A stretch of 59,321 nucleotides of DNA from an uncultured Marinomonas sp. (lineage in GTDB: Bacteria; Pseudomonadota; Gammaproteobacteria; Pseudomonadales; Marinomonadaceae): contig CALLIL010000080.1 of assembly GCA_938009755.1 (NCBI GenBank), positions 1 to 59,321 of the forward strand, given 5' to 3'. Shown piece by piece: positions 41,985-52,312 of this stretch (the stretch's first letter is position 1; every line of letters begins with the position of its first letter). The position numbers were made by a program, and so were the translations under genes. The notes below the pieces were generated by a model, which was not told where the DNA came from, made no database searches, and was given only the letters and a program-made list of their open reading frames with translations.

Positions 41985-44570
41985 TTACGGTTTACGTCGT
42001 CGCTGCATAGCAACCACTACAACTAAAAGTAATAAACTTGGTATATAAACAAACAATTTAGATGGTTGAGAATTCGACACCTCTAACCCTTCGATTACTT
42101 GAAAGGCTTCAAACCCAGCTTCATAGGCATCACTTCCAATATCAACACTATCTACTTCGATCACATCGCTACTTATATAAAGATTTAAACCAGCTTGCTG
42201 CATAATCACTTCAAGGTTTCCAGACTCACGAGCAATCAGCATGTGTATTGATCTTTCCAGCTCGCCTGAATAATTTTGTTCAGACACATGAACTCTTAAT
42301 GGCATCCCTTCAGTAACCGCACCACCTTCTTGTAAATAATCAGACATCGCCATATAACGATAAGGCTCTACAACTTTATTAATCCAAAAATCAGGTCGGA
42401 AAATACTAAACGCAATCAACAAAAGTAATACGGTTTCCCACTTCTTACTTTTAACAATAAAGTAACCTTGGGTTGCTGCCGTAAAGATCAACATAGCTAA
42501 CGTTGCGATAACAAAAATGAAGACACCTTGGATAAAGGTCACATCAATCAACAACAGGTCAGAATTGAAAATAAATAAGAAAGGTAAAATGGCGGTACGT
42601 AACGCATACTTGAAGGCGATGATACCTGTTGGAATCGGCTTCCCTCCAGACACGGCCGCCGCGGCAAAAGACGCTAAACCGACTGGGGGCGTGACATCCG
42701 CCATCAAGCCAAAATAGAAAACAAATAAATGAACAGCGATCAGAGGGACAACTAACCCATTCGCCGCGCCCACTTCAACAATCACTGTTGCCATCAATGA
42801 AGAGACCACAATGTAGTTTGCGGTCGTCGGTAAGCCCATACCTAGGATCATGCACAATATAGCTACCAAAATAAGCATTAAGGTAATATTGCCAAAAGAT
42901 AACACTTCTACTACATCGGCTAAAACGGCCCCTACACTGGTTTGCGATACGACACCAACAATCACACCAGCGGTTGCTGTGGCAATTGATATACTCGCCA
43001 TATTTCGAGCACCAGACACCATTCCGTCGAACAAATCCTTAACACCTTGGAAAAGTGACGCTCTTGCTTCTCCTCTAAATACACCATCAAGATAAGGTTT
43101 TGTCAGTATTATAAAGATTGTTAACAATGCTGCCCAAAATGCACTTAGCCCAGGACTCAGGCGCTCAACCATTAAACACCACACCAAAACCAAAACAGGT
43201 AATAAATAGTACATACCTGAAGCAAATATTTCACCCGGAGACGGTAGAGCTTCTAAGTTCTGCTCTGCAGCATCATTAAGTTTTGGAGATTTCGACGCAT
43301 ATAGAAGCAATAACACATAACTCAAAAGGACAAGTGCCGTAATCACATAACCAGACGCATCACCTGCCACTAATTTGATCCATCCCAACCCATAATAAAC
43401 GATAGCACTGAGGAAGCTGAAACTTAAAAAGCCAAAAATGATTGAGGCCAAACTTCGAACAAAGTTAGCGCGCGACACAGAGCGCGGCAAACCTTGCATA
43501 TTTGCCTTTAAAGCTTCGAGATGAACAATGTAAACCAAGCCAATATAAGAAATAAGAGCAGGTAAAAAAGCGTGTTTAATAACATCTAAATAGCTAATAC
43601 CTACATATTCCACCATCAAGAACGCCGCGGCCCCCATAACAGGAGGCATAATCTGACCATTAACAGACGATGCAACTTCCACTGCCCCTGCTTTCTCAGA
43701 TGAAAAACCAACCTTTTTCATCATAGGAATAGTAAAAGTTCCTGTAGTGACCACATTGGCAATAGACGAGCCCGATATCAAGCCTGTAAGCCCAGATGCA
43801 ACGACAGCAGCCTTCGCTGGACCACCTTTAAAATGCCCTAAGCAAGAAAAAGCGAGTTGTATAAAGTAGTTTCCGGCTCCCGCTTTATCGAGTAAAGAAC
43901 CAAACAAAACAAATAAGAAAACAAAATCTGTTGAGACGCCAAGCGCAATACCGAAAACGCCTTCCGTCGTAATCCATTGATGATTAACAACCTCATAAAG
44001 GTTAAACCCTTTATGAGCGATCATTTCTGGCATGTAATTACCAAAAAAATTATAAAGTAAAAAAACAATCGCTATTAGTGGAAGGGTAATACCAAGACTT
44101 CTACGTGCCGCCTCGAACAATAAAGGTATGCCAATACAAGCAACTATAACGTCTTGTAAAATAGGAGCACCCACTCGAACGGCAATATTCTGGTACTCAA
44201 TCAGGTAGTAAGACGCACATAGACTTGCAATAAGAGCAATGCACCAATCAATAATAGGTATTTTTGTAACAGCAGAACGACTGCTAAAAGGGAAACTCAA
44301 AAAAACGAGAAAAATAGCAAACATCAAGTGAATGGACCTTGCCTGATTACTATTCCAACGCAGTAAATCAGAGTCCATTAGATAAGGAAAAGGTGAGGCA
44401 ATCCATAATTGAAAGCAAGCCCATACAAACGCGACACTAAGAAGAACTTTTAACTGTAAGCCTGATGGTTTACGCCCCCCCATATCTGTAGACGAAACTA
44501 ACTCTTCCAGATCTCTTGTGTCACTATTCTTTATTGCCTTGCTCATAACAATACTCTCATTCAATATCAT
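41985..44570 (-). CDS. TRAP transporter fused small/large permease (TAXI type) with C-terminal DUF3394-like region
   Basis: 861 aa; GLISGSSIANVVTTGTFTIPMMKKVGFSSEKAGAVEVASSVNGQIMPPVMGAAAFLMVEYVGI; GMGLPTTANYIVVSSL; likely start MSKAIKNSD, a few codons downstream of the ORF start. Confidence 0.93.
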   Translation of the reverse strand: MILNESIVMSKAIKNSDTRDLEELVSSTDMGGRKPSGLQLKVLLSVAFVWACFQLWIASPFPYLMDSDLLRWNSNQARSIHLMFAIFLVFLSFPFSSRSAVTKIPIIDWCIALIASLCASYYLIEYQNIAVRVGAPILQDVIVACIGIPLLFEAARRSLGITLPLIAIVFLLYNFFGNYMPEMIAHKGFNLYEVVNHQWITTEGVFGIALGVSTDFVFLFVLFGSLLDKAGAGNYFIQLAFSCLGHFKGGPAKAAVVASGLTGLISGSSIANVVTTGTFTIPMMKKVGFSSEKAGAVEVASSVNGQIMPPVMGAAAFLMVEYVGISYLDVIKHAFLPALISYIGLVYIVHLEALKANMQGLPRSVSRANFVRSLASIIFGFLSFSFLSAIVYYGLGWIKLVAGDASGYVITALVLLSYVLLLLYASKSPKLNDAAEQNLEALPSPGEIFASGMYYLLPVLVLVWCLMVERLSPGLSAFWAALLTIFIILTKPYLDGVFRGEARASLFQGVKDLFDGMVSGARNMASISIATATAGVIVGVVSQTSVGAVLADVVEVLSFGNITLMLILVAILCMILGMGLPTTANYIVVSSLMATVIVEVGAANGLVVPLIAVHLFVFYFGLMADVTPPVGLASFAAAAVSGGKPIPTGIIAFKYALRTAILPFLFIFNSDLLLIDVTFIQGVFIFVIATLAMLIFTAATQGYFIVKSKKWETVLLLLIAFSIFRPDFWINKVVEPYRYMAMSDYLQEGGAVTEGMPLRVHVSEQNYSGELERSIHMLIARESGNLEVIMQQAGLNLYISSDVIEVDSVDIGSDAYEAGFEAFQVIEGLEVSNSQPSKLFVYIPSLLLLVVVVAMQRRRKP

Positions 44571-44625
44571 TTAACGCTGCCGAGCAATTATGCTCGGCAA
44601 GACCAAACACCAATAAAATGATGTT

Positions 44626-45612
44626 CTATTTTATCCAACCTCGCTCTTTATAATATTTCACTGCACCATCATGAAGTGGCGCGGTCAGACCAGCTTTAAT
44701 CATTTCTTGAGGGTTTAAATTAGCAAAAGCTGGATGCAAGCGTTTGAATCGGTCAAAGTTTTCAAATACTCCTTTCACCAAGTTATAAACCACTTTTTCA
44801 GACGTCGCAGTAGAAGAAACCAAAGTCGCTTTCAAACCATAAGTATTCACATCATTTGGCGTACCTTCATACATGCCACCAGGAATAGAAGCCTTGCTGT
44901 AATAAGAGAATTTTTCTAATAAATGATCAACAGCACCGCCAGTTACATCGATAATTCGAGTATCACAAGTACTTGTTGCTTCTTTTACATTAGCAACTGG
45001 ATGGCCAGCAACCATTACAAAAGCATCTACTTTATTGTCACACAAAGCTTGAGATTGCTCTGACGACTTAAGTTCACCAGCTAATTTGAAATCAGAAACC
45101 TTCATGCCACTTTCTTCCATAAGCGTTAGCATAGTTGCGCGTTGACCAGATCCTGGATTACCAATATTCACTCGCTTACCTTTCAAATCATCAAAAGATT
45201 TAATGTTCGCATCCGCACGAGTAACTAAGGTAAAAATATCAGAGTGCAAAGAGAAAACGGCTCTTAGATTTTCATAAGCACCAGCGTCTTTAAAGTTCGA
45301 CGTACCATTATAAGAGTGGTATTGCCAATCTGACTGGACAGTTCCAAAATCTAGACCGCCTGAACGAATAGAGTTTAAGTTAGCAATCGAACCGCCTGTT
45401 GAAGGTGCAGAACAACGTAAATTATGCTCTTTAGAACTGCCATTCACCATGCGACAAATAGATTGTCCAACCACATAGTAAACACCTGTTTGCCCAGCAG
45501 TACCGATAGAAAAATGCTCGATATTTGCAGCAATAGCGGGTGTAGAACTAAGACCGCCAAACAGCACAGCCCCGACAGCAGTACTTAGTAATTTGTTTTT
45601 CAATGTATTCAT
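44626..45612 (-). CDS. TAXI family TRAP transporter solute-binding protein
   Basis: Signal peptide then IGTAGQTGVYYVVGQSICRMVN...STGGSIANLNSIRSGGLDFGTVQSD. Confidence 0.95.
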   Translation of the reverse strand: MNTLKNKLLSTAVGAVLFGGLSSTPAIAANIEHFSIGTAGQTGVYYVVGQSICRMVNGSSKEHNLRCSAPSTGGSIANLNSIRSGGLDFGTVQSDWQYHSYNGTSNFKDAGAYENLRAVFSLHSDIFTLVTRADANIKSFDDLKGKRVNIGNPGSGQRATMLTLMEESGMKVSDFKLAGELKSSEQSQALCDNKVDAFVMVAGHPVANVKEATSTCDTRIIDVTGGAVDHLLEKFSYYSKASIPGGMYEGTPNDVNTYGLKATLVSSTATSEKVVYNLVKGVFENFDRFKRLHPAFANLNPQEMIKAGLTAPLHDGAVKYYKERGWIK

Positions 45613-45751
45613 AGGATGATTACCTCGTTTCTTTTGTGATTTTTATTGAGCACATGCTCATTAAGGTTGCTGCAATGCAACTTCTTGTATGCATCGCTTT
45701 TCTAAAAATCAAATTGCGATGGCTTTATTTTTCAGGCAAAACTTGTATTTT

Positions 45752-46567
45752 TTATGACAACTCAACACTTCGCTTGGCGGCGTGTTGACAACACTCTTCT
45801 ACACGATTTTTTAGAATAGAATCTCTCATAAGAGCTTCCAAGCCTGCTTGTGTTGTGCCATTTGGGCTTGTCACATTTTTTCGTAATGTCTCCACATCAT
45901 CATCGCTTTGTTCAATCAAATGAGCTGACCCAATAACGGTTTTTAAAGCGAGCTCCTGTGCTAAGTTCTCTTCTAAGCCAAGTGCCTTGGCAGATTCAAC
46001 AAAGCATTGAGCGAAATAGAATAAATACGCTGGACCACTTCCACTAACAGCCGTGACTGCATGCATTTGATCTTCATTTGATACCCAAAAAAAATGCCCT
46101 AACGTGGCAAATAAACTCTCAATTAATGATGAAAACTCGGCTTGCTGATCTGAATACCCAACCATGACACCTTTGCTGATCATCGCTGGTGTATTTGGCA
46201 TGACACGCACAACATGTTTTGCATTAGGTAGCATTTGCTTCAATGTGTTTACCATCACACCAGCGGCTACTGAAATCAAACAAGTAGACGCAGATATGAG
46301 GCGGTTAAAGTCGGCCACGTGTTGCACTATAATTTGAGGCTTTAACGCCAGTAAAAACACATCAAACAATGTATTTTCAGGGACATTCTCAACACTTGAA
46401 AAAGTATGCAGACCTTTCTCCTTAAAGGTCTCTAATATCTGAATATTTTGATCAATCAAATAAATAGAACTTGGAAGCACTCCTTGCTTCAACCAACCTT
46501 CAACAATGGCAGAGCCCATACGGCCGCCGCCAACAACAAGGATTTTTCCAATTTCTTGATTACTCAC
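45752..46567 (-). CDS. proC: Pyrroline-5-carboxylate reductase family protein, predicted GTG start
   Basis: IGKILVVGGGRMGSAIVEGWLKQG...AVTAVSGSGPAYLFYF...TSPNGTTQAGLEAL; homology begins at VSNQEIGKIL (GTG at 46565-46567), so the track ORF to 46741 is over-extended. Confidence 0.9.
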   Translation of the reverse strand: MSNQEIGKILVVGGGRMGSAIVEGWLKQGVLPSSIYLIDQNIQILETFKEKGLHTFSSVENVPENTLFDVFLLALKPQIIVQHVADFNRLISASTCLISVAAGVMVNTLKQMLPNAKHVVRVMPNTPAMISKGVMVGYSDQQAEFSSLIESLFATLGHFFWVSNEDQMHAVTAVSGSGPAYLFYFAQCFVESAKALGLEENLAQELALKTVIGSAHLIEQSDDDVETLRKNVTSPNGTTQAGLEALMRDSILKNRVEECCQHAAKRSVELS

Positions 46568-46583
46568 GCAAAACTCCAGCCTA

Positions 46584-47498
46584 TTAAGATTCAGCAACAA
46601 GTGCTTTATACAATTCTCGAATACGCTTAACCATTGGGCCTGGCTTACCATCCCCAACAGTACGTCCATCAATCGTAACAACGGGTGTTTGCCCACCAAA
46701 AGTACCTGTAACAAAAGCCTCTTCCGCGCCATAAACCTCAAACAGAGAGAAGTCTTTTTCGACGAGAGGAATGCCGTTTTTGAGGCAAAGATCTATTACT
46801 TTTTGACGGGTGATACCGTTCATGCAGTATTTACTGGTTGAAGTCCAAACTTCGCCTTTGCGAACAATAAAGAAGTTTGTTGAGTTACAAGTCGCCACAA
46901 AACCGTGAGGATCAAGCATTAAAGCCTCATCCGCGCCTGCTTTTTGAGCATGAGTTAACGCTGTGATGCAATTCAATTTACTGTGAGAATTGAGTTTTGG
47001 ATCCTGGCTATTTGGCATGCCACGTACAACATGAACAGTAAACAATGTCATCCCATTTTCAAGAACAGTCGCGCTTGGTTTACTGTGTTCCGCAATAATC
47101 ACTACTGTCGACCCATAAACACTTAATTTTGGATCTTGGAACGGATGCTTTTTACGCCCTCTCGTCACCATCAAGCGTAAATGCGCATCATGAGTCATAT
47201 TATTTTCAGAGAGCGTGTTATATAGCGCTTGGGTTAATTCGTCGCGAGTAAGGCCTATCTCAAAATCGAGCACCTTAGCGGAGTCATATAAACGATCAAG
47301 GTGATCATTTAAAAATGCTATTTTTCCGTTATAAACACGAAGCCCTTCCCAAATCCCATCTCCCAGCATAAAGCCGCTATCGTAAACAGACACAACAGCT
47401 TCATGCTTCGGCAACAATGCACCATTTACGTAAACTTTGATGCTTTCATTTCTACTGTCTTCATCAGCTGAATGTGCACTAAAAGAATGGGACGACAT
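46584..47498 (-). CDS. Class IV aminotransferase (D-amino acid aminotransferase / BCAT-like)
   Basis: VYVNGALLPKHEAVVSVYDSGFMLGDGIWEGLRVYNGKIAFLNDHLDRLYDSAK; SKLNCITALTHAQKAGADEALMLDPHGFVATCNSTNFFIV; EAFVTGTFGGQTPVVTIDGRTVG. Confidence 0.9.
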   Translation of the reverse strand: MSSHSFSAHSADEDSRNESIKVYVNGALLPKHEAVVSVYDSGFMLGDGIWEGLRVYNGKIAFLNDHLDRLYDSAKVLDFEIGLTRDELTQALYNTLSENNMTHDAHLRLMVTRGRKKHPFQDPKLSVYGSTVVIIAEHSKPSATVLENGMTLFTVHVVRGMPNSQDPKLNSHSKLNCITALTHAQKAGADEALMLDPHGFVATCNSTNFFIVRKGEVWTSTSKYCMNGITRQKVIDLCLKNGIPLVEKDFSLFEVYGAEEAFVTGTFGGQTPVVTIDGRTVGDGKPGPMVKRIRELYKALVAES

Positions 47499-47571
47499 AT
47501 TTCACTCCAAGAATAGAAAAGTCAGGTGGTTAAAAAAATAAAGTGTATGTAGGTTAAGATGCATTATGAAA

Positions 47572-47605
47572 ATTGTCAACGGTATGATTGTTGACAATCA
47601 TACCG
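47572..47605. promoter_or_regulatory. Overlapping palindromes, candidate GntR operator in the divergent intergenic region
   Basis: cggtatgattgt-tg-acaatcataccg (perfect 12-bp arms, 47580-47605) overlapping attgtcaac-N9-gttgacaat (47572-47598). Confidence 0.65.
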
Positions 47606-47693
47606 CTTTATTCAAACCTTTATGCAAGAAGGTAATTTTGATATCTTTCTCTGCGCCGCAGAGTTCTGCATAACGAAGTAACATCAGGAAATT

Positions 47694-48380
47694 ATGTCTC
47701 TACTAAATTTAAAGCCAATCAACAAAGATCGAACACTCAGAGCCAATGTTGTTGAGCAACTTAGGGAAGCGATTATTAGTGGGGAGCTCGCTCCCGGGAC
47801 AAAATTAGTTGAGTCTCAGCTATCCGCATTACTAGGCGTTAGTCGAGGCCCATTACGAGAAGCGATAAGACAACTGGTGGACCAAGGACTGATTGAAAGC
47901 ATTCCTTATACTGGAACTTATGTTGCTAATATCACGGTCAAAGCAATACAGGAGCTTTACTCTTTTCGCACGGAATTAGAGCAATTCGCCTTTAAGCTTG
48001 TCTGGGAGAATCGCGGAGAAGACTTTAGAAAAGAACTCAATAGCCAGTTAGAAAAACTAACTGCGGCGATTAAAAGCAATAATAAAGAAGCGGCTATATT
48101 TGAAGAGCTTGAATTGCATAACGTCGTTTACAAACACTGTGGTCACGAGCTTTTACAAGATTCTTGGCATCGATTACGCGGTCGATTACATTTATATTTC
48201 ACTCTTCACCAACAAGCACACAATCGCACAGGGCCATATATAGATGCCCATGATAAATATGTCACACTTGCATTGGGTGACGATTTAGACGCCATGCTAA
48301 ATCACGTAACTGAACATATGCAGCAAGGCTATAACAAAGTAGAGAACCTAGTATCTGACATTCGATCCCACCTCCCTTAG
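47694..48380 (+). CDS. GntR-family (FadR/FCD subfamily) transcriptional regulator
   Basis: LRANVVEQLREAIISGELAPGTKLVESQLSALLGVSRGPLREAIRQLVDQGLIESIPYTGTYVANI. Confidence 0.94.
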   Translation: MSLLNLKPINKDRTLRANVVEQLREAIISGELAPGTKLVESQLSALLGVSRGPLREAIRQLVDQGLIESIPYTGTYVANITVKAIQELYSFRTELEQFAFKLVWENRGEDFRKELNSQLEKLTAAIKSNNKEAAIFEELELHNVVYKHCGHELLQDSWHRLRGRLHLYFTLHQQAHNRTGPYIDAHDKYVTLALGDDLDAMLNHVTEHMQQGYNKVENLVSDIRSHLP

Positions 48381-48445
48381 AAATTTTCAAATATAACTGT
48401 TAACTAAAGAAACGCTAAACCCTCAATGTCTATGCACCTTATAGT

Positions 48446-48457
48446 AGACAATTGTCT
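48446..48457. promoter_or_regulatory. Palindrome upstream of second TAXI operon
   Basis: agacaattgtct, perfect 12-bp palindrome sharing GACAAT/ATTGTC half-sites with the 47572-47605 element. Confidence 0.35.
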
Positions 48458-48648
48458 TGATTAGAAAGCCCCAAAAGCACCTCAACCGTAGTGCGCTTTT
48501 TGTATTCTTGACGACTTATTTAGTATTGGCATGAACTTTGTATTGTAATTTCTCTAACGTCATTAAGTATACTGAGTTACAATGCGCGAAAAATGTCATT
48601 ATTTTTTTATAAAAGCGTCAATCATATAAAAATTAGGAGTTATTCATA

Positions 48649-49626
48649 ATGTTGAAATCAACTACTTTTGCTACGGCAATTTTAGCCGCCTCTATTGGAT
48701 TAACCGCGTCTCTACCTGCTCAAGCAGCGGATCAAAAATTCATTACAATTGGTACTGGCGGTGTAACAGGTGTGTATTACCCTACTGGTGGCGCAATCTG
48801 TCGTCTTGTAAACAAAGGTCGTAAAGACCACGGCGTTCGTTGTTCTGTAGAATCTACTGGCGGTTCGGTATACAACACTCGCACTATTCGTGGCGGCGAG
48901 TTGGATTTCGGTGTTGTTCAATCTGACGTACAGTCTGCTGCAATAGAAGGCGTTCGTGCATTTGAAAATGACGAGCCATACGGCGACCTACGCTCTGTTT
49001 TCTCTGTTCACTCAGAGCCAATGCACGTTATGGTCCGCGCTGATGCTGGCATCAATTCTGTAGCGGATATGAAAGGTAAGCGTGTCAATATAGGTAACCC
49101 AGGTTCTGGTACCAGCGTATTAGCGGCCGTGTTAATGGACGCAGCTGGCATTACACCTTCTGACCTTTCATTAGCCGCTGAGTTAAAATCTTCAGAACAA
49201 GCCGCAGCATTGTGCGATGGTAAAATTGACGCAGCAATCTGGGCGGCAGGCTTACCAAACGGTTCAACAATGGAAGCAACGTCTACTTGTGATGTGAAAA
49301 TCTTAGATTTAACTACATCAGGTACAGCGAAAGTATTAAGCGAGAATTCTGCTTACGCAGCCGCAACGATTCCTGCAGGCTTGTACCCAGGCAACGACAC
49401 TGACGTGGCATCTTGGGGACCAAAAGCAACATTCGTAACAGACGCAAGCGTTTCTGACGAAGTGGTTTATGTTCTGGTTAAATCCATCTTTGATAACTTC
49501 TCTGATTTCAAAAAATTGCACCCAGCATTTAAAACCTTGAAAGAAGAAAACATGATTAAAGACGGTCTAACAGCGCCTCTTCATCCTGGTGCTGTTAAAT
49601 ACTATAAAGAACGCAACTGGCTATAA
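48649..49626 (+). CDS. TAXI family TRAP transporter solute-binding protein (paralogue of 44626-45612)
   Basis: Signal peptide; ITIGTGGVTGVYYPTGGAICRLVNKGRKDHGVRCSVESTGGSVYNTRTIRGGELDFGVVQSD. Confidence 0.96.
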   Translation: MLKSTTFATAILAASIGLTASLPAQAADQKFITIGTGGVTGVYYPTGGAICRLVNKGRKDHGVRCSVESTGGSVYNTRTIRGGELDFGVVQSDVQSAAIEGVRAFENDEPYGDLRSVFSVHSEPMHVMVRADAGINSVADMKGKRVNIGNPGSGTSVLAAVLMDAAGITPSDLSLAAELKSSEQAAALCDGKIDAAIWAAGLPNGSTMEATSTCDVKILDLTTSGTAKVLSENSAYAAATIPAGLYPGNDTDVASWGPKATFVTDASVSDEVVYVLVKSIFDNFSDFKKLHPAFKTLKEENMIKDGLTAPLHPGAVKYYKERNWL

Positions 49627-49718
49627 CACGATTTCATCGATAAGTTATCGCTAATAAATGCCTGTCAGCAACTCTGCTGCCGGGCATTTATTTTTTTATT
49701 TTGCCCTTGGAAAAACTC

Positions 49719-52301
49719 ATGTCTGAAAACAAACTAGACAACACACAATTAAACGACATAATCGGCGATGCCGATGTCGGTGGTCGCAACCCACAAGACC
49801 CTTTTGGCAAAGCCGTGCTCTGGTATTTACCGCTTGTATGGGCGCTGTTTCAACTATGGATCGCATCACCACTCCCTTATATGATTGGTGTTGGTGTATT
49901 AAATGACACACAAACACGCTCAATCCATCTTGGTTTTGCTGTCCTTTTGGCTTTTCTTGCTTTTCCCGCCTTTAAATCGAGTCCTCGTCATTATATTCGT
50001 AAAGCCACTTGGTTAATCGCCATCGTTGCCGCCGTTGCAGCCTCCTATTTATGGTGGGATTACAGAGGCATTGCAAACCGTACTGGCGCACCCAATATGA
50101 CAGACATTATTATCGCTGGTGCAGGCATTGTTTTGTTATTGGAAGCCGCACGACGTTCATTGGGCTTCCCGTTAATGGGCGTTGCGCTCTTTTTCCTCGC
50201 CTATGTCTTCTTTGGCTCTTGGGGCGGCTTGCCTGACATTGTCCAATGGAAAGGCGCTTCTTTTGAAAAAGCCATGAGCCACATGTGGCTTACTAGTGAA
50301 GGCGTATTCGGGGTTGCATTAGGCGTTTCATCTGGCTTTGTTTTCTTATTTGTTTTGTTTGGCTCTCTACTAAACCAAGCAGGTGCCGGAAACTACTTTT
50401 TACAACTTGCTTTTGCCGCTCTCGGCCATTTACGTGGAGGCCCAGCAAAAGCTGCCGTTATTGCGTCTGCTGCAACAGGTCTGGTGTCAGGGTCGTCTAT
50501 TGCAAACGTGGTTACAACAGGCACATTTACCATTCCATTAATGAAGAAAGTCGGTTTCCCTGCAACAAAAGCAGGGGCAATTGAAGTGTCTTCTTCTATC
50601 AATGGCGTATTGACTCCGCCTGTTATGGGTGCCGTTGCTTTCTTGATGACCGAGTATGTTGGAATTTCATACGTTGAAGTAGTGAAAACAGCCATTATTC
50701 CAGCCGCAATTTCCTATGTTGCTTTAGTGTACATAGTGCACCTTGAAGCACTTAAAATGGGCATGAAAGCGACCTCTACAACGCATCCTGTAAAAATCAT
50801 TCTCTCCGCAATATTGATTATCGCCTTGTCGATTATTGTCTTTGGTGGCGCTCTGTATTTAGCAGGTTTGGCCGTTGGCGCTTTGGGAGCTGCTGTTGGA
50901 GGCGCCTCACTCTGGATCATTTTGGCAGTAATGCTAGCAGGGTACGTCGCGGCCGTGAAATACGCCGCAAAAGCACCAGATTTGGACATGAGCTTAGACG
51001 CTATCCAGAATTTACCACCAACCAAAGAAATCTTCAAAACAGGCATTCACTATTTGATGCCAATCATGCTGCTGATGTACCTGTTAATGGTTGAACGTAA
51101 ATCACCTGGCTTGTCCGCTTTTTGGTCAACCATGTTTATGCTGTTTATCTTGCTGACTCAAAACCCTTTAAAAGCCTACTTCCGAGGGGAAAAAGACATC
51201 ATGGGACATGTCAAAGCAGGCTTAGCAGACATTGCGGAAGGCATGATTGCTGGCTCTCGGAACATGATTGGTCTTGCTGCGGCCATGGGCGTAGCAGGCA
51301 TTATCGTAGGAGCCGTCACACTAACAGGTATTGGCCAAGTCATGGCAGAATTCGTTGAATTCTTGTCTGGTGGCAACCTATTAGCCATGCTGTTCTTCGT
51401 TGCGTTAATTTCCATCATTCTTGGAATGGGTTTACCGACAACAGCAAACTACATTGTCGTTTCTTCTTTGATGGCCGGTGTAGTTGTTGAATTAGGCGCT
51501 CAAGGTGGCTTGATTGTGCCTTTAGTAGCCGTTCACATGTTTGTCTTCTACTTCGGCATCATGGCTGATGTTACGCCACCTGTTGGCCTAGCCAGCTTTG
51601 CTGCGGCTGCGATTTCTAAAGGCGATCCGCTTAAAACAGGCTTTCAAGCCTTCTTTTATTCGATCCGCACCGCACTCTTGCCCTTCCTATTCATCTTCAA
51701 TACCGATTTACTATTGATTGATGTAGGTCCAGTACAAGCGGTGTTTGTTTTTATCTTTGCACTCATTGCTATGTTGCTTTTCGCTGCTGGCACGATGAAC
51801 TTTTTTGTCATCAAGTCCAAACTCTGGGAAAGCGCCACTCTGCTTCTTGCCGCTTTTATCTTGTTCCAGCCGGGCTATTTCTTAAATAAGTTCGCACCTG
51901 AATTTGAAACGCGCTCAGGCAGTGCCATTATTGAAATGGCGGAACAAGCAAAAGCAAACACCTCACTCCGTGTTCGTTTAAAAGGTGAGGATTTATATGG
52001 CGACGTTATTGACGCACGTTACCTTCTCCCGATGGGTTCAATAGGTAAAGACGGTGAAACAAGGCTATTAGACTCTGCTGGTATTGAATTACGAAATGAA
52101 GAAGGCACCTACTTTGTCGACAACATCAGTTTTGGTGGAGCGGCAGAACAATTAGGCATCGACTTTGATTGGGAAGTGGTTGAACTTGAAGTGGCGACAG
52201 ATCGCCCACCAAAAGAGCTATTTTTCATTCCTGCGCTCTTAATGGTTCTTGCCGTCATTGCCTTACAAGTTCGTCGTAGACGCAAACTTGAAGCCGCTTA
52301 G
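49719..52301 (+). CDS. TRAP transporter fused permease (TAXI type) with C-terminal DUF3394-like region
   Basis: GLVSGSSIANVVTTGTFTIPLMKKVGFPATKAGAIEVSSSINGVLTPPVMGAVAFLMTEYVGI; paralogue of 41985-44570; likely start MSENKLDN at 49719. Confidence 0.95.
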   Translation: MSENKLDNTQLNDIIGDADVGGRNPQDPFGKAVLWYLPLVWALFQLWIASPLPYMIGVGVLNDTQTRSIHLGFAVLLAFLAFPAFKSSPRHYIRKATWLIAIVAAVAASYLWWDYRGIANRTGAPNMTDIIIAGAGIVLLLEAARRSLGFPLMGVALFFLAYVFFGSWGGLPDIVQWKGASFEKAMSHMWLTSEGVFGVALGVSSGFVFLFVLFGSLLNQAGAGNYFLQLAFAALGHLRGGPAKAAVIASAATGLVSGSSIANVVTTGTFTIPLMKKVGFPATKAGAIEVSSSINGVLTPPVMGAVAFLMTEYVGISYVEVVKTAIIPAAISYVALVYIVHLEALKMGMKATSTTHPVKIILSAILIIALSIIVFGGALYLAGLAVGALGAAVGGASLWIILAVMLAGYVAAVKYAAKAPDLDMSLDAIQNLPPTKEIFKTGIHYLMPIMLLMYLLMVERKSPGLSAFWSTMFMLFILLTQNPLKAYFRGEKDIMGHVKAGLADIAEGMIAGSRNMIGLAAAMGVAGIIVGAVTLTGIGQVMAEFVEFLSGGNLLAMLFFVALISIILGMGLPTTANYIVVSSLMAGVVVELGAQGGLIVPLVAVHMFVFYFGIMADVTPPVGLASFAAAAISKGDPLKTGFQAFFYSIRTALLPFLFIFNTDLLLIDVGPVQAVFVFIFALIAMLLFAAGTMNFFVIKSKLWESATLLLAAFILFQPGYFLNKFAPEFETRSGSAIIEMAEQAKANTSLRVRLKGEDLYGDVIDARYLLPMGSIGKDGETRLLDSAGIELRNEEGTYFVDNISFGGAAEQLGIDFDWEVVELEVATDRPPKELFFIPALLMVLAVIALQVRRRRKLEAA

Positions 52302-52312
52302 AAGGAGTTTTT

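Noticed and set aside
45752-46741. 329-aa version of the ProC ORF as an N-terminally extended enzyme
   Set aside because: The extra about 58 residues are antisense-like, overlap the 3' end of the aminotransferase gene and precede a normal Rossmann start; a GTG start at 46567 explains the gene.
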